Part shown: positions 8,973-15,436 of the stretch, piece after piece | Layout of the letters: each line of letters begins with the position of its first letter | Position numbering within the stretch: position 1 is the stretch's first letter | Assembly (NCBI GenBank): GCA_963719805.1 | Contig: CAVRDF010000008.1 | Location: forward strand, 1,550,001 to 1,614,000 | DNA from: JAMXLO01 sp963719805 | GTDB lineage: Bacteria; Pseudomonadota; Alphaproteobacteria; Acetobacterales; Acetobacteraceae | DNA length: 64,000 nucleotides | Direction of reading: 5' to 3' | Program-made: the position numbers and the translations under genes | The notes under the pieces: model-generated | What the model was told of the DNA's origin: nothing | The model's input: only the letters and a program-made list of their open reading frames with translations | Databases searched by the model: none

Positions 8973-9251
8973 GTGACCGCCGCGGAACTGCGTATGTTGC
9001 TGGTCGATTGCTGTGCGCTATGGGACGTCGCCGCCAAGGTGGACGTGGCCGGCGGCATGATCGAGGTCGCCACGGCGGAAGCCACTTTCCGCCTGGAACG
9101 CGCAGCCGGTGATAAGCTCCCGGTGCGCTGGCTGCTGCACCGTCCGGGCCGTTCGCCGCGCGCGTTGCCTTCCATCGTCGCTGCGCTCACCGCGCTGCGC
9201 AACGCACTGGGCGGCGACGCCGGCAACAGATTGAGGATCGGCACATCATGA
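8973..9251 (+). CDS. Hypothetical protein, about 92 residues
   Basis: The likely start is a GTG at 8973, with GGAGGG at 8955-8960 (12-base spacing, rather long). An ATG at 8871 would lie inside the palindrome and looks unlikely. The product contains an alternating beta-rich region (KVDVAGGMIEVATAEATFRL) and a C-terminal helix ending in RIGTS. No family is recognised. Its stop overlaps the next ATG (ATGA at 9248-9251), so it is translationally coupled to the TPR protein and probably works with it. Confidence 0.55.
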   Translation: MTAAELRMLLVDCCALWDVAAKVDVAGGMIEVATAEATFRLERAAGDKLPVRWLLHRPGRSPRALPSIVAALTALRNALGGDAGNRLRIGTS

Positions 9252-10564
9252 AGCTGGACGAACGCGGACTGCCGCTTTCCACCGACAGCGACGAGGCGGT
9301 CCGCCTGTTTGACCGCTCGGTCGAGCACTACCTGAAATACCACATCGACACGATGGCGCTGGCCGGCAAGGCGATCGAAGCAGATCCGGGCTTCGCCATG
9401 GCGCACTGCCTGAAGGGCTACCTGCTGCTCAGCGCGGCGAACCCAGCCTATGGGCCGCAGATCGCCGCCGCGCTCGCAGCGGCCAATGGCGCCACGACGC
9501 CGCGCGAACAACAGCACGTGGCTGCATTCGCCGCATGGGCAAATGGCGAACTCGACAAATCATTCGCGATCTGGCGGCGGATCCTGGACGACACCCCGAC
9601 CGACCTGCTGGCGCTGCGCATCTGCGACACCACCTGGTTCCGCCACGGCCAAACAGCAAAGATTCGCGAACAGGCAGATCGCATCGCACCGCTGTGGCCG
9701 GCTGATATGCCTGGCTACGACATGATGCAGTGCGTTTGGGCGTTCGCGCACGAGGAAACCGGCGACTATGACGGCGCCGAGCGTGCCGTCGATGCGGCGT
9801 GGCAGCGCGATCCGGCCAATTACTTCGCGCATCACGTCAAGGCGCACATCATGGAGATGGCTTATCGTCCCCGCGAAGGCTGCGACTGGCTACAGGCGCA
9901 AATCCCCAACTGGTCGGCCGGCAACAACCTGATCCATCACCTGTGGTGGCATCGCACGCTGATGGAACTCGATCTCGGCGAACGCGACGCGGTGCTGGCG
10001 AGCTATGACATCAATGTGCGGAACTTCGACGATCCGCTGACCAAGGCGGCGCCGGATCATTACGTCGATCTGCAGAATGCGACGGCGCTGTTGTGGCGGT
10101 TGGAACTGCTCGGGCTCGATGCCGGGAACCGCTGGGACGAACTGGCCGACAAGGCTGAAGCGCGCATTGGCGACGCCGGGCACCTGCTGCTGGTGCCGCA
10201 TCTGATGCTGGCGCTGGCCGCGACCGGCCGCGACGACGCCGCTGGGCGCTTTCTTGCCGCGCTGAACGAGCTGGCCGCGAATACCGCGTTATGGACTGCG
10301 CCGGCGATCGCCAGCATCGTGATACCGGCCTGCGAGGCCGCCCTCGCACACCGGCATGGCGATCACACCCGGGTCGTGCAGTTGTTGGAACAGCGGCAGC
10401 ATCTGATCCGCCTGCTGGGTGGCAGCAACGCACAGCGCGACCTGTTCTTTCAGATGCTGGCTGACTCAGCGATGAAGGCCGACCGGCGCGATCTGGTCAG
10501 CGAATTGCTTCCGGCAACGCAACGCGCCGGCTACGCTGCGCCGGCCCGCTGGTTGCATTCTTGA
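9248..10564 (+). CDS. TPR protein of the TTC38 type
   Basis: 438 residues of helical repeats. Segments such as ALAGKAIEADPGFAMAHCLK, DGAERAVDAAWQRDPANYFA and the conserved HHLWWHRTLMELDLGERD resemble bacterial relatives of tetratricopeptide-repeat protein 38. The function of this family is not established; a scaffold role is the usual inference. There is no signal peptide or TM segment, so it should be cytoplasmic. It is coupled by a 4-base overlap to the upstream small protein. The putative atp promoter overlaps its stop codon. Confidence 0.75.
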   Translation: MKLDERGLPLSTDSDEAVRLFDRSVEHYLKYHIDTMALAGKAIEADPGFAMAHCLKGYLLLSAANPAYGPQIAAALAAANGATTPREQQHVAAFAAWANGELDKSFAIWRRILDDTPTDLLALRICDTTWFRHGQTAKIREQADRIAPLWPADMPGYDMMQCVWAFAHEETGDYDGAERAVDAAWQRDPANYFAHHVKAHIMEMAYRPREGCDWLQAQIPNWSAGNNLIHHLWWHRTLMELDLGERDAVLASYDINVRNFDDPLTKAAPDHYVDLQNATALLWRLELLGLDAGNRWDELADKAEARIGDAGHLLLVPHLMLALAATGRDDAAGRFLAALNELAANTALWTAPAIASIVIPACEAALAHRHGDHTRVVQLLEQRQHLIRLLGGSNAQRDLFFQMLADSAMKADRRDLVSELLPATQRAGYAAPARWLHS

Positions 10565-10589
10565 CACTGTACAGACCCCCCTGTAGCAA
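10561..10589 (+). promoter_or_regulatory. Candidate sigma-70-type promoter for the F0 ATP synthase genes
   Basis: TTGACA at 10561-10566 matches the -35 consensus fully. It is followed after 17 bases by TAGCAA (10584-10589), a weak -10 element. It overlaps the TGA of the TPR gene and sits about 40 bp upstream of atpI. This fits separate transcription of the atp genes, but the -10 match is only 3 of 6. Confidence 0.4.
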
Positions 10590-10628
10590 GCGCCGGCCTT
10601 CCGGCGGGGCAGCCTGCCAGGAGCGGAC

Positions 10629-10979
10629 ATGATTGAGGAACCGGGCGACGAAGAGCGGCCTCCCTCCTTCGAGGAGAGGCTGAAAGTCGCCCGCAGCAGG
10701 CAGGGGCTTGATGCCCCGCCATCCGTGTCGAGCCGGTATACCGGCGGGTCGGATGGCATGAGCCCTTGGGGTATCGGCCTGCGGGTGGGGATCGAGCTGG
10801 TCTCGGCCCTGGTCGTGGCGGTCGCCATCGGCTGGGGGCTGGGCTACCTGTTCGGCGGCAAGCCCATCTTCATTGCGGTGTTCGTTCTGCTGGGCGGCGC
10901 GGCTGGGATTTTGAATGTCTGGCGCCTGTTCGCGCCACGACCGACACAGGGACCTAAGGTCCGGGACGGGGGACGATAG
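10629..10979 (+). CDS. atpI: ATP synthase accessory protein AtpI/AtpZ
   Basis: 116 residues with a charged N-terminus of about 55 residues and two TM helices (about 58-78 and 82-103; IGWGLGYLFGGKP lies between them). This matches alphaproteobacterial AtpI, an assembly factor for the c-ring and possibly a Mg2+ or Ca2+ channel. AGGAG at 10619-10623 supports the ATG. The TAG overlaps the GTG start of atpB by one base. It is not part of the finished enzyme. Confidence 0.85.
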   Translation: MIEEPGDEERPPSFEERLKVARSRQGLDAPPSVSSRYTGGSDGMSPWGIGLRVGIELVSALVVAVAIGWGLGYLFGGKPIFIAVFVLLGGAAGILNVWRLFAPRPTQGPKVRDGGR

Positions 10980-11731
10980 TGGCGGCCGGCGGATCGATCG
11001 ACGCACTGAGCCAATTCCAGTTGCACCCTGCGCTGGGCGCTGTCGGCGCTTCGGTGAACTTCACCCAGGCCAACCTGATGATGGTGGTCGCCGGCCTGTT
11101 GATCTTCGGGATGCTGTGGCTGGGCATGCGGCCGCGCGCGATGGTCCCCGGACGTCTGCAGTCCGCCGCCGAGATGTCGTACGAGACCGTGCTCGGCATG
11201 TGTACCGAGACGATAGGTCCGGAAGGCCGCGCCTACTTCCCGTTTGTCTTCACGTTGTTCTTCTTCATCCTGTTCGGCAACCTGCTGGGCGTCTTCCCGT
11301 ATTTCTTCACCTTCACCAGCCATATCGCGGTGACGCTCGCGCTGACCGTTTTCGTTGTCGGCCTCGTCACGTTCGTGGCGATCCGCATCCATGGCTGGCA
11401 CTTCTTCAGCTACTTCGTGCCGCAAGGTGTGCCGGCCGTGCTGCTGCCGCTGCTGGTGCCGATCGAGGTGCTGTCCTACGTGTCGCGGCTGATTTCGCTG
11501 TCGGTGCGTCTGTTCGCCAACATGATGGCCGGCCACGTGATGCTGGAGGTGTTTGGCGCCTTCGTCATCATGCTGGGCGCGGCGGGCGCCATCTTCTGGA
11601 TCCCGGCGGCGTTCTCGCTGTCGGTGAACGTGGCCCTGATCGGTTTCGAACTGCTGGTGGCGACGCTCCAGGCATACGTGTTTGCCGTCCTCACCTGCAT
11701 CTATCTGCACGACGCGGTGCACCTCCACTAA
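10979..11731 (+). CDS. atpB: F0F1 ATP synthase subunit a
   Basis: 250 residues, polytopic inner-membrane subunit that forms the two proton half-channels next to the c-ring. The conserved helix with SLSVRLFANMMAGHVML contains the essential Arg, and the last helix carries LLVATLQAYVFAVLTCIYL, the family signature. The start is GTG in a TAGTG overlap with atpI. Subunit a together with c converts proton flow into rotation. The F1 genes are absent from the window, as expected where F0 and F1 operons are separate. Confidence 0.96.
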   Translation: MAAGGSIDALSQFQLHPALGAVGASVNFTQANLMMVVAGLLIFGMLWLGMRPRAMVPGRLQSAAEMSYETVLGMCTETIGPEGRAYFPFVFTLFFFILFGNLLGVFPYFFTFTSHIAVTLALTVFVVGLVTFVAIRIHGWHFFSYFVPQGVPAVLLPLLVPIEVLSYVSRLISLSVRLFANMMAGHVMLEVFGAFVIMLGAAGAIFWIPAAFSLSVNVALIGFELLVATLQAYVFAVLTCIYLHDAVHLH

Positions 11732-11749
11732 GCAAAAGGAATACACGAC

Positions 11750-11974
11750 ATGGATCTCGCTTCCGCAAAGGCCATTGGCGCGGGCATCGCCGTCATCGCG
11801 CTGTCGGGTGTCGGCGTCGGCATCGGTTACATCTTCGCTGCGCTGGTCAGCAGCGTGGCGCGCAACCCGGCAGCACGCGAACGCGTGTTCGGTCTTGCCA
11901 TTCTCGGGTTCGCGCTGACGGAAGCTGTCGCGCTGTACGCGCTGGTGATCGCGTTCATCATCCTGTTCGTGTGA
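11750..11974 (+). CDS. atpE: F0F1 ATP synthase subunit c
   Basis: 74 residues: two TM helices joined by the polar loop VARNPAARERVFG. The first helix has the glycine-rich packing motif GVGVGIGYIFAA. The second carries the proton-binding carboxylate Glu58 in GFALTEAVALYALV, and a Glu fits a proton-coupled enzyme. It forms the rotor ring. Its TGA overlaps the next ATG (TGATG), coupling it to the b' gene. Confidence 0.97.
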   Translation: MDLASAKAIGAGIAVIALSGVGVGIGYIFAALVSSVARNPAARERVFGLAILGFALTEAVALYALVIAFIILFV

Positions 11975-12540
11975 TGCGTCTGCGCCTCGCGCTGCTGGCT
12001 GCGCTGCTGTTGCCAACTGCCGCATACGCAGAGGGCATGCCGCAGCTCGACTTCGGCAACCCGCTGACCATCAGCCAGGTGGTGTGGGGTGCGGTCATCT
12101 TCGCCGTGCTCTATTGGCTGTTGTCGCGAATGGCGCTGCCGAAGGTAGGCGAGGTCATCGAGGAGCGCGCGCGCCACATTGCCGCTGATCTGCAGACCGC
12201 ACAGGCGGCAAAGGCCCGGTCGGACGAAGCGGCGAAGCATGTGACCGAGGCGACGGCGAAGGCACGCGGCGATGCCCAGGCGGCGATCAATGCCGCGCTG
12301 GAAGCGGCGCAACACGAATCCGCATCGCGCATCGCGGCGCTGAACGAACGGCTGGAGAAGCAGCTGCACGATGCCGAGGCACAGATCGATACGGCACGCG
12401 CTTCCGCCATGCGTGCGCTGCGCGATGTGGCGACCGACACGGCCGCCACAGTGATCGGCCGCCTGACGGGCGCGCCACCCGATCAGGGGCGATTGGATGC
12501 TGCCATCGGCTCGGCGCTCGCCGCCCGCCGTATCGGCTGA
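11974..12540 (+). CDS. atpF': F0F1 ATP synthase subunit b'
   Basis: 188 residues from ATG 11974. It has a short signal-like or first hydrophobic segment (LRLALLAALLLPTAAYAEG), a TM anchor (ISQVVWGAVIFAVLYWLLS), then PKVGEVIEERARHIAADLQT and a long Ala/Glu/Lys-rich helix typical of the peripheral stalk. A second b-type gene follows at once, so this is the b' form of the b-b' heterodimer found in alphaproteobacteria and cyanobacteria. It joins the F1 head to subunit a. Confidence 0.93.
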   Translation: MRLRLALLAALLLPTAAYAEGMPQLDFGNPLTISQVVWGAVIFAVLYWLLSRMALPKVGEVIEERARHIAADLQTAQAAKARSDEAAKHVTEATAKARGDAQAAINAALEAAQHESASRIAALNERLEKQLHDAEAQIDTARASAMRALRDVATDTAATVIGRLTGAPPDQGRLDAAIGSALAARRIG

Positions 12541-12551
12541 GAGAGGACGCG

Positions 12552-13064
12552 ATGGAAGAGCCGGGCTTCTTCGCCGAGCCGCGCAACTGGGTGCTGATCG
12601 CATTCATCCTGTTCTTCGCGATCTTCGGCGGCAAACTATGGTCAGCACTCGTGGGTATGCTGGACGACCGGGCGGCCAAGGTGCGCGCTGAACTCGAAGA
12701 GGCTGCGCGGCTCCGTCAGGAAGCGGAGGCGATGCTGCGGGAGGCCGAAACACGCCGTGAGCAAGCGCTGCGCGAAGCACAGGCGCTGATCGCGGGTGCC
12801 AAGGCGGAGGCGGACAGGGTTACCGCCGCGGCAGCAACCGACGCTGAGGCAGCGGCGAAGCGGCGCGAACAGATGGCAATCGACCGCATTGCTGCGGCCG
12901 AGAAGGCGGCAGTCGACGAGGTGCGGTTGACGGCCGCCGAAGTGGCGACAGTGGCCGCACGGCAGGTGATTGCCGAGGGTCTGTCAGGCGAGGCGGACTC
13001 GCGGCTGATCGATCACGCCATCACACAGCTACCGAGTGCGCTGGCGGGCCGCAGGGCCGCCTGA
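12552..13064 (+). CDS. atpF: F0F1 ATP synthase subunit b
   Basis: 170 residues. TM anchor WVLIAFILFFAIFGGKLWSA is followed by MLDDRAAKVRAELEEAARLR and a continuous charged helix, the stator stalk that dimerises with b'. It lies 11 bp after b', with GAGAGGA just upstream of the ATG. It is the last gene of the F0 operon; the next gene starts about 150 bp later and belongs to another function. Confidence 0.95.
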   Translation: MEEPGFFAEPRNWVLIAFILFFAIFGGKLWSALVGMLDDRAAKVRAELEEAARLRQEAEAMLREAETRREQALREAQALIAGAKAEADRVTAAAATDAEAAAKRREQMAIDRIAAAEKAAVDEVRLTAAEVATVAARQVIAEGLSGEADSRLIDHAITQLPSALAGRRAA

Positions 13065-13210
13065 TCGCGACAATGCGCGCGGCGCAGTCGCGTTTTGCGT
13101 TGATTTTCGTGAGACTTGTCTGGCATTAAGCGCTGCGCCGCGCGGACTGTCGGCCGCATGCTTGCCGGTTGCCGCGTACTCGAAAGGTACTTGTACCAAG
13201 AGAGAGTGCC

Positions 13211-15100
13211 ATGAACTTCCCCGAACTTAGCTGGCTTCCGTCCAGATCCGACTGGCGCGATGCCCTGCGCGGGGCGAACGTTCCGGAATGGGAAGATCTT
13301 GTCAGTCTCGCCAACAGCCGCATTGGCCTGGCCGAGACCCTTCAGCTGGACCGGAAATTGAGGGGTTCGTACGGCGATTCTCCTCCAGCGGGTCTGGCAA
13401 CAACGCCGATACGGCTTGGCATCCTTGCCTCCTCGACCATGGATCATCTGCTACCGGCAATTCGCGTTGGCGCTCTGCGAAGGGGCTTGTGGCTGAATAG
13501 TTACACCTGCGACTACGGTCTGTATGCGCAGGAACTGATGGATCGCGGGTCAGCGTTATACAGCCATAAGCCTGACACCGTTCTCTTCGCCCTCGATGCG
13601 CATCACCTGACGCGAGGGTTCGACGTCGGCGAAACCGCCGCCGAGGTGGAACTGCGTCTCGCCAATGTTTGCGATACCATTGCAACCCAGTGGCGGCTCG
13701 CGCGCCAGGAGCTTGGCTGCAAGGTCATTCAGCAGACGATACCGCCGGTGTTCAGCGGTCTGTTTGGCAACAATGAGTATCGCCTGGCGGGATCGCCTGC
13801 GCGCATCGTCGATGAGTTGAATCGGCGTCTGCGCGATCTTGCCGAGGCAGAGCGGGTCGATTTGCTGGCGATCGATACACAGGTCGCGCATCACGGGCTC
13901 GCGGCCTGGCACGATCCGGCGCTTTGGCATCGGGCCAAACAGGAAATCCACCCCGGCGCCGCGGCGCTTTACGGCGACCTGCTGGGGCGACTGCTCGCGG
14001 CTCAGCAAGGGCGATCATACAAGTGCCTCGTGCTCGATCTTGATAACACGCTGTGGGGCGGCGTGGTCGGCGACGACGGGCTCGAGGGGATCGTGCTTGG
14101 GCAAGGCAATGCCGCGGGGGAGGCTTACGTCGCTTTCCAGCACTACGTGCGGTCGTTGTCACGGCGCGGCGTCATCCTTGCCGTTTGCTCGAAGAACGAC
14201 GAGGCGAATGCGTTGGCGCCATTCGAGCGGCACCCCGAGATGGTCTTGCGGCTTCCCGACATCGCCTGTTTCGTTGCCAACTGGACGGACAAGGCTGCGA
14301 ACATCCGCGAGATTGCAACGCGGCTGAACATTGGTGTGGATTCGCTGGTGTTCGCCGACGATAACCCCTTCGAACGCCAGATCGTCCGGCGAGAGCTGCC
14401 TATGGTGGGGGTGCCGGAATTGCCGGCGGATCCGGCGCTCTATTCCCAACGTCTGGCCGATGCCGGCTACTTCGAGGGGCTGCACCTGACGCCGGAAGAC
14501 CTCGAACGGACGCGCCAGTATCATGCCAACCAGCAGCGCGCGAGCCTCGTTTCATCGACGACGGATGTCGCGAGCTATCTACGCAGCCTGGACATGGAGG
14601 CGCAGTGGAGCCGCTTCAACGAAGTCGGCTTGCAACGCATCGTGCAGCTGACCAACAAGACCAATCAGTTCAATCTGACGACGCGGCGCACTGATGAATC
14701 AACGATAGCTGCGCTGATAGCCGACCCCAGGGCGCTCACTCTGCAAATCCGGCTGCTGGATCAGTTTGGCGACAATGGCATCATCGCGATCATCGTTGGC
14801 CGCTTCGAGACAGCCAGCACCGATATGCTGATTGATACCTGGTTGATGAGCTGCCGCGTGTTGGGCCGCGGTGTGGAGCAGACCACACTCAATCTTATAG
14901 CGGAGCAAGCGCTGCGGCTTGGAGCACGCCGGCTGATTGGCGAATACCGGCCCACCGCGAAAAACGGCATGGTGCGCGATCATTACGCCAAACTAGGGTT
15001 CAAGGTACTTGCAGAGCTCGATGGCGGTGTCACGCGGTGGGAACTGCGGCTTGACGACTTTGCTCCGCGCGAGACGTTCATCCGCACCGCCGAGGTATGA
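13211..15100 (+). CDS. FkbH-like HAD-superfamily protein with C-terminal GNAT-like domain
   Basis: 629 residues from ATG 13211. An SGNH-like N-terminal region (to about residue 270; LGILASSTMDHLLPAIRVG) precedes a HAD domain with the nucleophile motif DLDNTLWGGVVGDDG and FADDNPFERQ. The C-terminal 160 residues are acetyltransferase-like, with LTNKTNQFNLTTRR and GVEQTTLNLIAEQAL. Characterised FkbH proteins move a glyceryl unit from 1,3-bisphosphoglycerate onto an acyl carrier protein. The next gene is an acyl carrier protein and then an MBOAT acyltransferase, so a thioester made here is probably passed to the membrane. The substrate is not proven. Confidence 0.88.
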   Translation: MNFPELSWLPSRSDWRDALRGANVPEWEDLVSLANSRIGLAETLQLDRKLRGSYGDSPPAGLATTPIRLGILASSTMDHLLPAIRVGALRRGLWLNSYTCDYGLYAQELMDRGSALYSHKPDTVLFALDAHHLTRGFDVGETAAEVELRLANVCDTIATQWRLARQELGCKVIQQTIPPVFSGLFGNNEYRLAGSPARIVDELNRRLRDLAEAERVDLLAIDTQVAHHGLAAWHDPALWHRAKQEIHPGAAALYGDLLGRLLAAQQGRSYKCLVLDLDNTLWGGVVGDDGLEGIVLGQGNAAGEAYVAFQHYVRSLSRRGVILAVCSKNDEANALAPFERHPEMVLRLPDIACFVANWTDKAANIREIATRLNIGVDSLVFADDNPFERQIVRRELPMVGVPELPADPALYSQRLADAGYFEGLHLTPEDLERTRQYHANQQRASLVSSTTDVASYLRSLDMEAQWSRFNEVGLQRIVQLTNKTNQFNLTTRRTDESTIAALIADPRALTLQIRLLDQFGDNGIIAIIVGRFETASTDMLIDTWLMSCRVLGRGVEQTTLNLIAEQALRLGARRLIGEYRPTAKNGMVRDHYAKLGFKVLAELDGGVTRWELRLDDFAPRETFIRTAEV

Positions 15101-15146
15101 CGCAGACACCTCGCAAGAATGCGCCACAGCCAGTTAGGTCACAATT

Positions 15147-15401
15147 ATGACTGATCCCGAGATTTATGCCGCCCTCACCGAAATCCTGGGGGCAGTCCTG
15201 GATAACGACTCAATCACCCTGTCGCAGGACACGACGGCGGATGACGTGCCCGGGTGGGACTCGATGAACCACATATTCATCGTCGTGGAGATCGAGCGGC
15301 GCTTTGGCATCAAGTTCGATACGTCGGAGATGGAGGAACTGCGGACTGTGGGCGAGCTTGTGCATCTGATCGGCAATAAACTGCGGGCAAAGTCCTCGTA
15401 A
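15147..15401 (+). CDS. Acyl carrier protein
   Basis: 84 residues, the normal length. The phosphopantetheine attachment site is Ser39 in DVPGWDSMNHIFIVVEIERR, which fits the DSL-type motif (here DSM). It should carry the acyl or glyceryl unit between the FkbH-like protein (46 bp upstream) and the MBOAT protein (35 bp downstream). It is a dedicated carrier rather than the fatty-acid AcpP, judging from the lack of fab genes nearby and the divergent motif. Confidence 0.92.
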   Translation: MTDPEIYAALTEILGAVLDNDSITLSQDTTADDVPGWDSMNHIFIVVEIERRFGIKFDTSEMEELRTVGELVHLIGNKLRAKSS

Positions 15402-15436
15402 GGCAAACGCATCAACGACCGACTGGTGATAGCCCG

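Noticed and set aside
10844..12025. A 393-codon minus-strand ORF across the atp genes
   Set aside because: It is antisense to atpI, atpB and atpE, which are certain, and its composition (His, Gln, Asp, Arg repeats) is a shadow artefact.
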